16,443 bases of DNA from Alphaproteobacteria bacterium (GTDB lineage Bacteria; Pseudomonadota; Alphaproteobacteria; ATCC43930; CGMCC-115725): contig JASHTP010000247.1 of assembly GCA_030040495.1 (NCBI GenBank), positions 1 to 16,443 of the forward strand, written 5' to 3'. Below the pieces are notes generated by a model. The model saw only the letters and a program-made list of their open reading frames with translations. It was not told where the DNA came from and made no database searches. The translations under genes were made by a program, and so were the position numbers. This document shows positions 5,616 to 12,925 of this stretch, piece after piece. The first letter of the stretch is position 1, and every line of letters starts with the position of its first letter.

Positions 5616-6962
5616 TCACCGGTCCGCCGCCGCGACGCGGCGGTCGCATTCCTCGGCCAGCGCGCGCAGCGCCTCGCTCACCGTCACCGGATAGGTCATC
5701 GGCTCGAGCCGGCGCAACGCCTCCGGCAGATGCCGCAGCTGCTCGGCGGCGTGGGCGCGGATCTCCGCCAGGCTCGGCGGCGGGCCGAGCCGCCGCCCGG
5801 CGCGCATCACCGGGCGCAGCAGCGGCTCGCCCGCGTGGTTCTCCGTCGTCAGGCCCAGCGTGTCGCCGGCGAAGCGCCCGGCCGGCGTCGCGCGGCGCCA
5901 GACCTGCTTGCGGCCCGGCCAGGTCGCCTTCCCTTCCGACCGCTTGCGGCGCGGCACGCCGTCATATTCCTGGATCTTGTAGGCGCAATCGAGCGCCGGC
6001 GCGTCGGCGGCGGTGGTGAGGCTGGTGCCGATGCCGTAGCCGTCGATCGGCACGCCGTCGCGCGTGTGGGCGGCGAGCGCGTCCTCGTCGAGGCCGCCGC
6101 TGGCGAAGATGGTGATGTCGTCGAGCCCGTGCGCGTCGAGGATGGCGCGGACGCGCCTGGCATGGGCGGCGAGATCGCCGCTGTCGATGCGCACGCCGCG
6201 GATCGAAATGCCGTCGCGGGCCAGGCGCTTGGCCAGCGCCGCCACCTTTTCCGCCGCGCGTTCGGTGTCGTAGGTGTCGATCAGCAGCACCACGCCCTTG
6301 GGCCGGCTGCGCGCGAAATGCTCGAACGCCGAGGTCTCGTCGTCATGCGCCTGGATGAAGGAGTGCGCCATGGTGCCATAGGCCGGCATCCCGAAGCGCA
6401 GCGCCGCCTCGAGCGTCGCCGTGCCGGCGAAGCCGGCGATATGGCTCGCGCGCGCCGCGAGCAGCCCCGCCTCGGCGCCGTGGGCGCGCCTGAGGCCGAA
6501 ATCGACGAGCTCCTTGCCAGGCGCCGCCAGCACCATGCGCGCCGCCTTGGAGGCGACCACCGTCTCGAAATGGACGAGGTTGATGAGGCGCGTCTCGACC
6601 AGCTGCGCCTGCGGCAGAGGCGCCACGACGCGCAGCACCGGCTCGTCGGGGAAGAAGACAGTTCCTTCCGGCAGCGCGTCGACATCCCCCGCGAAGCGGA
6701 ACCCGGCCAGGGACTCGACGAAGGACGCCGGGAACTGCCCCATGCGGCGCAGCGCCGCGCGATCCTCCTCGCCGAATTGCGCCGTCTCGAGGAACTCGAG
6801 CGCCTGCTCCAGCCCCGCCGCCATGAGGAATCCGCGCCGCGGCGGCAGCTTGCGCACGAAGAATTCGAACACCGCGGTCCCGGCGAGGCCGTGATCGGCA
6901 TAGGCCTGCAGCATCGCCAGCTGGTAGAGATCGGTGAGCAGCAGGCTCTCGCGGTACGGCAT
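5616..6962 (-). CDS. pncB: Nicotinate phosphoribosyltransferase
   Basis: The enzyme makes nicotinate mononucleotide from nicotinate and PRPP in the NAD salvage (Preiss-Handler) pathway. The 448-residue protein opens with LLTDLYQLAM, the family signature. It has FEFFVRKLPPRRGF, the His200 motif YGTMAHSFIQ (the phosphorylated His in this family), DTYDT, a phosphate-binding RIDSGDL and an FASGGLDE barrel strand. The ATG at 6962 has AAGGAG 5 nt upstream. It sits 22 nt after polX and 4 nt before archease. In the operon it could keep NAD supplied during repair or dormancy; that link is inference. Confidence 0.95.
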   Translation of the reverse strand: MPYRESLLLTDLYQLAMLQAYADHGLAGTAVFEFFVRKLPPRRGFLMAAGLEQALEFLETAQFGEEDRAALRRMGQFPASFVESLAGFRFAGDVDALPEGTVFFPDEPVLRVVAPLPQAQLVETRLINLVHFETVVASKAARMVLAAPGKELVDFGLRRAHGAEAGLLAARASHIAGFAGTATLEAALRFGMPAYGTMAHSFIQAHDDETSAFEHFARSRPKGVVLLIDTYDTERAAEKVAALAKRLARDGISIRGVRIDSGDLAAHARRVRAILDAHGLDDITIFASGGLDEDALAAHTRDGVPIDGYGIGTSLTTAADAPALDCAYKIQEYDGVPRRKRSEGKATWPGRKQVWRRATPAGRFAGDTLGLTTENHAGEPLLRPVMRAGRRLGPPPSLAEIRAHAAEQLRHLPEALRRLEPMTYPVTVSEALRALAEECDRRVAAADR

Positions 6963-6984
6963 CTCCGCTCCTTGCGGCGCCGGC

Positions 6985-8712
6985 CTATGCCGTGGTGCGC
7001 TTCAGCAAGGCGCGGAGCTCGCGCAGCGGACGCGTGTTGAGCACGTCCTGCGGCCCGAGCCAGCCCCGCCGCGCCTGGCCGATGCCGAAGCGCAGATAGG
7101 AGAAATCCGTCGTGCGGTGGGCGTCGCTGGCGACGCTGAGCAGCACGCCGGCCTCCTTGGCCATCCGGCAATGGACCTCCGACAGGTCGAGCCGGTCGGG
7201 ATGGGCGTTGAGCTCGAGGAAGCAGCCGCGCTGGCGGGCGGCCTCGATGAGGCGCGGCATGTCGACATCGTAAGGTTCGCGCTCGCCGATCAGGCGGCCA
7301 GTGGGGTGCGCCAGGATGGTGAAATGCGGCCGCTCCATCGCGCGCAGGATGCGTTCCGTCTGCTGCTCGCGCGACAGGTTGAAGCGGCTGTGCACCGCGG
7401 CCACGACGAGGTCGAGCTCGCCCAGCACGCCGTCGGGCAGGTCGAGCTTGCCGTCCTCGAGGATGTCGACCTCGATGCCGCGCAGCACGGTGATGCCGGG
7501 CTTCGTGGCGTTGAAGCGGTCGATCTCGGCGATCTGGCGGCGCAGCCGCTCGGGATCGAGCCCATGCGCCATGGTGAGGCGGCGCGAGTGCTCGGTGATG
7601 GCGATGTAGTCGAGGCCGCCCTCCCTCGCCGCCGCCGCCATCTCGGCGATGGTGTTGTGGCCGTCGGTCGCCGTGCTGTGCGCGTGGAGGTCGCCGCGGA
7701 GATCGGCGAGCTCGACCAGCTCGGGCAGCTGGTGCGCGGCGGCAGCCTCGATCTCGCCCCGGTTCTCGCGCAGCTCCGGCGGAATGAACGGCAGTCCGAC
7801 GGTGCGGTAGACCTCTTCCTCGGTGGCGCCGGCGATGCGGCGCCGGCCGCGGAACACGCCGTACTCGTTGACCTTGAGCCCGCGCTCCTGCCCCATGCGG
7901 CGGACGGCGATGTTGTGCGCCTTGCTGCCGGTGAAATAATGCAGCGCCGCGCCGTAGCTCTCCTCCGGGACGATGCGCAGATCGACCTGGAGCCCGGAGC
8001 GCAGCACCACCGTCGCGCGCGTGTCGCCGGCGGCGGAGACGCGCGCCACCTCCTCGTACTGGGTGAACCATTTGGTCACCGGCGGCCCCTTGGCCGCGGT
8101 GGCGAGGATGTCGATGTCGCCCACCGTCTCCTGGCAGCGCCGATAGCTGCCGGCCACCGTCACCTTGCCGACGCCGGGACCCTTGCCGAGATAGTCGAGC
8201 AAGGGCCCGACGAAGCCCTCCACCGCGGCGAGCTTGAAGCGGGCCGGGCCGTGGCTGCGCTCCTCGATCGCCTGCAGCAGCTTCTTCTCGATGCCGGCGC
8301 CGAAGCCCGGCAGATCGCGCACGCGGCCGTCGAGGAGCGCCCGGTGCAGCTGCTCGATGCTGTGGATGTCGAGCTGGTCGACCAGCAGCTTGACGCGCTT
8401 CGGGCCGAGATTCGGCAGCCGCAGCAGCTCGAGCGCCACGGCCGGCACCTGGTGGCGCAGCTCGTCGAGCAGCGGCAGATGCGTCGTGCGCGCCAGCTCC
8501 TTGATCTTGCCGGCGAGGTCCTCGCCGACGCCGCGGATGCGCGGCAGCTCGTCGCCGCGCGCAAGCAGCGCCGCCACCTCGGTGCCGAGGCCGCGCACCG
8601 CCCGGGCGGCGTTGCGATAGGCACGGACGCGGAACGGATTGGCCTCTTCCAGCTCGAGCAGGTCGGCGATCTGGTCGAGCGCATCGGCGATCTCGGTGTT
8701 GTGAGCGGGCAT
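6985..8712 (-). CDS. polX: Family X DNA polymerase with PHP domain (PolX)
   Basis: Bacterial PolX fills short DNA gaps in repair, and its PHP domain has 3'-5' exonuclease activity. The ATG at 8712 gives 575 residues, the normal length; a longer reading to 8913 runs through the promoter. N-terminal helix-hairpin-helix segments (about 55-72, 95-112, 130-145) precede the nucleotidyltransferase core GSYRRCQETVGDIDIL (Asp199, Asp201) and a third Asp at 244. The PHP domain starts at DLHAHS (His343, His345) with ITEHS near 373 and carries further conserved metal-site regions to the end. GGAG lies 7 nt before the start. It is the first gene of the polX-pncB-archease-rtcB operon, behind a perfect FNR-type box. 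Confidence 0.95.
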   Translation of the reverse strand: MPAHNTEIADALDQIADLLELEEANPFRVRAYRNAARAVRGLGTEVAALLARGDELPRIRGVGEDLAGKIKELARTTHLPLLDELRHQVPAVALELLRLPNLGPKRVKLLVDQLDIHSIEQLHRALLDGRVRDLPGFGAGIEKKLLQAIEERSHGPARFKLAAVEGFVGPLLDYLGKGPGVGKVTVAGSYRRCQETVGDIDILATAAKGPPVTKWFTQYEEVARVSAAGDTRATVVLRSGLQVDLRIVPEESYGAALHYFTGSKAHNIAVRRMGQERGLKVNEYGVFRGRRRIAGATEEEVYRTVGLPFIPPELRENRGEIEAAAAHQLPELVELADLRGDLHAHSTATDGHNTIAEMAAAAREGGLDYIAITEHSRRLTMAHGLDPERLRRQIAEIDRFNATKPGITVLRGIEVDILEDGKLDLPDGVLGELDLVVAAVHSRFNLSREQQTERILRAMERPHFTILAHPTGRLIGEREPYDVDMPRLIEAARQRGCFLELNAHPDRLDLSEVHCRMAKEAGVLLSVASDAHRTTDFSYLRFGIGQARRGWLGPQDVLNTRPLRELRALLKRTTA

Positions 8713-8731
8713 CCTCCGGCTCCAGCCTGGC

Positions 8732-8743
8732 CCAATCAAGCCT
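8732..8743 (-). promoter_or_regulatory. 12-bp -10/start element of polX, shared with lipoprotein promoter
   Basis: AGGCTTGATTGG on the minus strand, starting 23 nt after the FNR-type box, covers predicted -11 to +1. It is identical in sequence and spacing to 2262-2251. The -10-like hexamer is AAGGCT. Confidence 0.55.
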
Positions 8744-8766
8744 TGCAAAACCGTCGCCGCCCGGCC

Positions 8767-8780
8767 TTGATTTGAATCAA
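8767..8780. promoter_or_regulatory. FNR/FixK-type box with perfect half-sites, polX operon and DUF3775 gene
   Basis: TTGATTTGAATCAA fits TTGAT-N4-ATCAA at all ten positions and is itself nearly a full palindrome. Centre 8773.5. Minus strand: -10-like AAGGCT at 8744-8739, predicted start 8732, 20 nt before the polX ATG. Plus strand: -10-like GATGCT at 8803-8808, predicted start near 8815, 55 nt before the DUF3775 ATG. Both directions have class II spacing. Confidence 0.85.
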
Positions 8781-8869
8781 GGCCCGTCCGGGCGGAATCG
8801 CCGATGCTGGCTTTGTCGCGCGCTGACCCCAGGGCGGGCCGACCCCGCCGCGCGGTTTGGGAGGATGCA

Positions 8870-9331
8870 ATGCTGACGATTTCGCTCGACCGTCTGATCG
8901 ATCTGCTCGACAAGGCCGCCGAGGTCGAGATTCCCGAGTCCGAGACCGAGACCGCCGATGACGGCGTTACCGAGGAAGTGGAGCTCGACGCGGACGAGCT
9001 CGCCGAGATCCTGGCCGACGACCCCGCTTACAGCGAGCTGGTGGAGGCCGTGAGCCGGCTGACCCCGGACGAGGCCGACGAGATCCTGGCGCTGGCGCTC
9101 TTCGCGCGGAATGCGGCGTCGCTCGATGAATGGCAGGCGGTGGTCGAGCAGGCGCGCGACATTCCCGACGAGAGCGCCGCCGACGAGGTGCTGCGCACGC
9201 TGCTCCTCACCGACGAGCTGGAGACCGCCCTGGAGCGGCTCGGCTATCTCGGCGAGGAGGATGAGGAGGAGTCGGACGAGGAAGGCGAAGAGGAAGAGGA
9301 AGAAGAAGAAGAAGAGGACAAGCCGACATAA
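8870..9331 (+). CDS. DUF3775-type acidic protein with poly-Glu tail
   Basis: The ATG at 8870 has GGGAGG 5 nt upstream, giving 153 residues. Residues 1-125 fit the DUF3775 pattern as I know it: short N-terminal LTISLDRLIDLL, a negatively charged linker, DDPAYSELVEAVSRLTPDEADEILALALFAR, then DEWQAVVEQAR and a C-terminal LLTDELETALERLGY helix. Function is unknown. From about residue 125 the protein is almost entirely Glu/Asp, ending EEDKPT; such tails can bind basic proteins or mimic nucleic acid. The tail is coded by a GAA/GAG tract prone to slippage. The gene diverges from polX across a perfect FNR-type box. Confidence 0.8.
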   Translation: MLTISLDRLIDLLDKAAEVEIPESETETADDGVTEEVELDADELAEILADDPAYSELVEAVSRLTPDEADEILALALFARNAASLDEWQAVVEQARDIPDESAADEVLRTLLLTDELETALERLGYLGEEDEEESDEEGEEEEEEEEEEDKPT

Positions 9332-9344
9332 GGTCCCTAGAGCA

Positions 9345-9426
9345 GCATCCGATCAAACGGCATTACCTTGCTCCGCTTCCCCCGCGAAAGCGGGGACGGC
9401 AATGCGGTCTGGACTTGATCGGATGC
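9345..9426. repeat. Nested palindromic intergenic element (REP-like), likely bidirectional terminator
   Basis: Outer 12-bp arms GCATCCGATCAA (9345-9356) and TTGATCGGATGC (9415-9426) are exact reverse complements. Inside is CCCCGC-GAAA-GCGGGG (9380-9395), a 6-bp stem with a GNRA-type GAAA loop. The element fills almost the whole 99-nt gap between two convergent genes. CCCGCGAAAGCGGG cores of this kind are dispersed intergenic repeats in many alphaproteobacteria. It may terminate both transcripts and protect their 3' ends. Confidence 0.7.
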
Positions 9427-9430
9427 CGTT

Positions 9431-10249
9431 TTAGCCGATCAACAGCAGGTCGCACCGCGTCTCGGCGATGAGCGCCTGAAGCGCCTCGGCGTCGAGCGCC
9501 TCGGTTTCGAGGATCACCAGCCGCGGATCGAGCGCCGCGACGCGCTCGCGGATCTCAGCCGCGCTGCCGGCGCGCTCGATCGCCGCCGCCCGAATGCCGC
9601 CCATGGCCAGCATCGGCGCGAGGGCGGCGTCGGGCTCGGCCTCCGGCGCTCCCGCCGACAGCAGAGTGGTCTCGTCCCGCGGCTGGGCCAGCGCCCGCAC
9701 GGCATCGACGGTGCGGGCGTGATCGGCCGAAGCGGCGCAGATCACCAGGACGACGCGGCGGCGCCCCGCCGCCTCGCCGCGGCGCAGCAGCACCATCCCG
9801 CCGAGATCGCCGGCGACGCTCTCCCAGAGCGAGCGCGGCCGCCAGGAGCCGGCGAAGCCGCCGAGGCCGGCCTCGAGGACGAGCATGTCGCCCTCGGCGA
9901 GGAGCGCGCCAGCGGCGCTCGGCACGTCGCGCAACTCGGCGAAGGACCAGTCGAGCCCCGCCTCCTCCGCCGCCGCCGCCAGCGCCCGCCGCATCGCCCC
10001 CGCCAGCACTGAGAACAGCTTCTCCAGCTCGCCGGTGTCGAAGCTCTGCGGCGGCTCCGTCCGCGACAGGCTCACCGGCCGGCCGAGCGGCAGGCCCGCA
10101 AGCCGCCGCAGATTCTCGTTCTGCAGGAAGACGCCATGCACCGGCACGCCGCAGCGCGCCGCCAGCTCCGCCGCCTTGCGCACGGCGGGGCCGATCTCGT
10201 CCTGCACGTCGCAGGCGATGACGACGCGGCGGATCTCGCGCTCACTCAT
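9431..10249 (-). CDS. Usp-like hypothetical protein
   Basis: The ATG at 10249 overlaps the end of the Lon-type gene by 8 bp, giving 272 residues. The N-terminus (REIRRVVIACDVQDEIGPAV, then a helix and CGVPVHGVFLQNENL) has the first beta-alpha-beta of a Usp/HUP-type Rossmann-like fold. A second alternating unit starts near residue 155 (RRRVVLVICAASADHARTVDAVRALA), so it may be a tandem Usp-like protein. I see no clear G-x2-G-x9-G-S/T nucleotide motif, so ATP binding is doubtful. It ends in CDLLLIG, resembling the final strand of Usp domains. Overlap with the protease gene implies coupled translation, and both lie behind FNR-type boxes. Function not established. Confidence 0.7.
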   Translation of the reverse strand: MSEREIRRVVIACDVQDEIGPAVRKAAELAARCGVPVHGVFLQNENLRRLAGLPLGRPVSLSRTEPPQSFDTGELEKLFSVLAGAMRRALAAAAEEAGLDWSFAELRDVPSAAGALLAEGDMLVLEAGLGGFAGSWRPRSLWESVAGDLGGMVLLRRGEAAGRRRVVLVICAASADHARTVDAVRALAQPRDETTLLSAGAPEAEPDAALAPMLAMGGIRAAAIERAGSAAEIRERVAALDPRLVILETEALDAEALQALIAETRCDLLLIG

Positions 10250-12752
10250 CGTCGCCTCGCGTGCGGCGGCGCGGTCGCCGCTCGGCGGGCGGCGCGGCGA
10301 TTGCCGCCAGGCGCCGCGCGAAAGCGGCGAGCCGGACGGCGACACGCTGGTTGATGGTCCCTTCGGCGTAGCCGCCCGTGGCGTCGGGCTCGCCTGCCGG
10401 CAGCCCGGTCAGCAGCTCGATCCCCTGATCGATGGTCTCGATCGGGATGATCGCGAAGCGGCCGGCCGCGGCGGCGTCGACCACCTCCTGGCGCAGCATC
10501 AGATGCTGCACGTTGGCCGCGGGGATGAGCACGCCCTGGCCGTCGGCGAGCCCGCGCGCGCGGCAGACATCGAAGAAGCCCTCGATCTTCTCGTTGACCC
10601 CGCCGATCGCCTGGATATGCCCGTGCTGGTCGACGGAGCCGGTGACCGCCAAAGCCTGCCCGACCGGCGCATCGGCCAATGCCGAGAGCAGCGCGAAGAG
10701 CTCGGCCGCCGAGGCGCTGTCGCCCTCGACGCCGCCGTAGGATTGCTCGAAGACGAGGCTGGCGGTGAGCGAGAGCGGACCGCTGCGCCCGAAGCGGCCG
10801 CCGAGGAAGCCCGAAAGGATGAGCACGCCCTTCGAGTGGATGGGGCCGCCCAGCGCGACCTCGCGCTCGATGTCGATGACCTCGCCCTTGCCGAGCCGGA
10901 CCTGCGCCGAGATGCGGCTGGGATGGCCAAAGCTGACGCTGCCGAGGGCGATGACGGAAAGCCCGTTCACCTGCCCGACCCGCTCGCCCGTGGTCTCGAT
11001 GCGCAGCGTGTCGCGGCCGATCTCCTCCTGGAAGCGGCGATAGATGCGGTCGGAGCGGCGGCGCCGCGCCTCGACCGCGGCCTCGATGTCGGCGGGGCCG
11101 ACGATCTTCCGCCCGGCCTTCTCGACGATATGGTCGGCCTCCTGCAGCAGGTCGATGATGCCGCGGATCTCGGCGGTGAGCTTCGCCGCGTCGCCGCTCG
11201 TCCGCGCCGCCTCCTCGATGACGCGCGCCACCGCGCCGCGATCGAGCGGGCACAGCTTCTCGCGGCGGACGGCGGTGGCGATGAGTTGCGCATAGAGGCC
11301 GGTGGTCTCCGCCGAGCGCGCGACGCGATCGTCGAAATCGGCGGCGATCTTGAACAGCTCCGGGAAATCGGGATCGAGCTCGGCGAGCAGGTAGTAGAGC
11401 GTCGGCGAGCCGATGAGGACCACCTTCACCTCGAGCGGGATCGGCTCGGGATCGAGCGACACCGTGCTCGCCAGGCTCAGCAGCTGCTCCAGCGAGACGG
11501 TGCGGATCTCGCCGGCCCGCAGCACGCGCTTCAGCGTCTCCCAGCCGAAATTCGCCGCCAGCAGGCGCTGCGCGTCGAGCACGAGGTAGCCGCCATTGGC
11601 GCGGTGGAAGGCGCCCGGCACGATCAGGTTGAAGTCGGTCACCAGCGCGCCGAAGCGCGCCAGATGCTCGATCCGGCCGACCAGGTTCTGATGCGTCGGA
11701 TGATCCTCGTAGACGATCGGCGCGCCCTTGCGGCCGCTGTTGTCGACCAGCAGATTGACCTGATAGCGGCGGAAGGAGGCCAGGTCCGGCGGCGGCGCCT
11801 CGCCCTCGCCGGGCTCGCGCCGCTCGGCGATGAACTCCTCGGCATGCTCGAGGATGTCGTGCTCGACCTCGCCGAGATAGGCCACGACCTCGTGGAGGTC
11901 GGTGAACGCGGCGCGCACGGTCTCGAGCAAATGCTTCACCACCACCGAGCTGGTGTCGCGGTTGAGCTGGCGCACCGCCTCGCGATGCTCGCGCTCCCAA
12001 TCCGGGATCTTGCGGACGATCGTCTCGAGCTCGGTCTGCAGCGTCTCGATGTCGCCCGCGATCCGCTTGCGGTCCTCGGCCGCCATCCGCTGGAAGATGT
12101 CCGGCGGAATGACCTCGCCGTTGCGCACCGGCGCCAGCGCCAACCCCATCGGCGTGCGCAGCAGGGCGATGCCCTTCTGCTCCGCCTTGTGCTGCAGCGC
12201 GCCGAACGCCTCCTCCTGGCGGTGCTTGATCTGCTGATCGATCACCTCGCGGCGCGCGCGATAGTCCTCGCGCTCGAAGGCGGCGGGGAGCGCCAGGCGG
12301 AGCTCGGCGACGAGGCGCTGCATCGCGTCGCGCAGCGCCGTCGCCCGGCCGGTCGGCAGCATCAGCCGGCGCGGCCGGTGCGGATCGGCGAAATTGTTGA
12401 CGTAGCACCAGTCGGGCGGCGTCGGCGCCGTCGCCGCCTCGGCCTGCAGCAGCTGCTGGATCAGCGTATGCTTGCCGGCGCCGGCCGGCCCGAAGGCGAA
12501 GACGTTGAAGCCCTTGTGGCGGATGCCGATGCCGGCGCGGATCGCGTCGACCGCGCGCTCCTGGCCGACCAGGCCGGCAAGGTCCGGCAGGTCCGCCGTG
12601 GTCTCGAAGGCGAGCCCGCCGCTGTCGCAGCATTGGCGCAGCCGCGCCGCCGGAAGCGGGCGCCCGGCGGCGGCCGGCGCCGGCACCGCGCCGGTCGGTT
12701 GCTGGAGCAGGGCGGACCGTTCGATCCGCGATGGCGGGAAATCCTCGCTCAC
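10242..12752 (-). CDS. Lon-family AAA+ protease (LonB/YcbZ-like, AAA_32 type)
   Basis: I chose the GTG at 12752 (AAAGGAG about 10 nt upstream), giving 836 residues; an ATG at 12794 would overlap the predicted -10 element. Walker A GPAGAGKHT lies near residues 88-96, followed by a long insertion that includes a charged coiled-coil region (roughly 150-280). The ATPase resumes at NGGYLVLDAQRLL (Walker B-like region) and KVVLIGSPTLYYLL, with an arginine-rich lid and then the S16 peptidase. The catalytic dyad is Ser in EGDSAS (about 679) and Lys in VNEKIEG (about 722). Architecture matches soluble YcbZ-type Lon homologues rather than housekeeping Lon, which has a LAN domain. Expected role is ATP-dependent degradation of damaged proteins. 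It is co-transcribed with the Usp-like gene. Confidence 0.92.
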   Translation of the reverse strand: MSEDFPPSRIERSALLQQPTGAVPAPAAAGRPLPAARLRQCCDSGGLAFETTADLPDLAGLVGQERAVDAIRAGIGIRHKGFNVFAFGPAGAGKHTLIQQLLQAEAATAPTPPDWCYVNNFADPHRPRRLMLPTGRATALRDAMQRLVAELRLALPAAFEREDYRARREVIDQQIKHRQEEAFGALQHKAEQKGIALLRTPMGLALAPVRNGEVIPPDIFQRMAAEDRKRIAGDIETLQTELETIVRKIPDWEREHREAVRQLNRDTSSVVVKHLLETVRAAFTDLHEVVAYLGEVEHDILEHAEEFIAERREPGEGEAPPPDLASFRRYQVNLLVDNSGRKGAPIVYEDHPTHQNLVGRIEHLARFGALVTDFNLIVPGAFHRANGGYLVLDAQRLLAANFGWETLKRVLRAGEIRTVSLEQLLSLASTVSLDPEPIPLEVKVVLIGSPTLYYLLAELDPDFPELFKIAADFDDRVARSAETTGLYAQLIATAVRREKLCPLDRGAVARVIEEAARTSGDAAKLTAEIRGIIDLLQEADHIVEKAGRKIVGPADIEAAVEARRRRSDRIYRRFQEEIGRDTLRIETTGERVGQVNGLSVIALGSVSFGHPSRISAQVRLGKGEVIDIEREVALGGPIHSKGVLILSGFLGGRFGRSGPLSLTASLVFEQSYGGVEGDSASAAELFALLSALADAPVGQALAVTGSVDQHGHIQAIGGVNEKIEGFFDVCRARGLADGQGVLIPAANVQHLMLRQEVVDAAAAGRFAIIPIETIDQGIELLTGLPAGEPDATGGYAEGTINQRVAVRLAAFARRLAAIAAPPAERRPRRRTRGDDE

Positions 12753-12817
12753 GGCGCCAGGGCTCCTTTCAGCTTCGCTGCTCGGCAACCACATACCGTC
12801 GGCCGGCCGGCCGGGCC

Positions 12818-12831
12818 TTGAGCTGGATCAA
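12818..12831. promoter_or_regulatory. FNR/FixK-type box, lon-side
   Basis: TTGAGCTGGATCAA matches 9 of 10 consensus bases, centre 12824.5. On the minus strand a -10-like TATGTG lies at 12795-12790 with predicted start near 12783, 31 nt before the chosen GTG. For the divergent gene it would sit at -78.5. Confidence 0.72.
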
Positions 12832-12854
12832 ACCGCCGCCGCCTGGCCAACACA

Positions 12855-12868
12855 TTGAGATGGATCAA
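12855..12868. promoter_or_regulatory. FNR/FixK-type box, host-attachment-side
   Basis: TTGAGATGGATCAA matches 9 of 10 consensus bases, centre 12861.5. On the plus strand a -10-like GAGGAT lies at 12891-12896 with predicted start near 12903, 23 nt before the ATG at 12926. The two boxes are 37 bp apart, so each promoter sees one box at -41.5 and the other at -78.5. Confidence 0.72.
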
Positions 12869-12925
12869 TGTTTGCCAGTGCGCTTGGTCCGAGGATAGCA
12901 CCAATACCGTTGCAGGAGAGGATCG

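Noticed and set aside
8713..8913. N-terminal extension of PolX up to 8913
   Set aside because: It would translate through the perfect FNR-type box and predicted promoter, and the usual PolX start region begins at 8712 with a ribosome site.
12797..12815. GGCCGGCCGGCC run as a regulatory palindrome
   Set aside because: Simple GC-rich self-complementary sequence in the promoter spacer; no second copy or placement supports function.
9885..12821. A 978-codon plus-strand open frame opposite the Lon-type gene
   Set aside because: It is antisense to a gene with clear Walker A and Ser-Lys protease motifs, has low-complexity Arg/Ala/Asp composition, no ribosome site and no recognisable domain. Long antisense frames are expected at this GC content.
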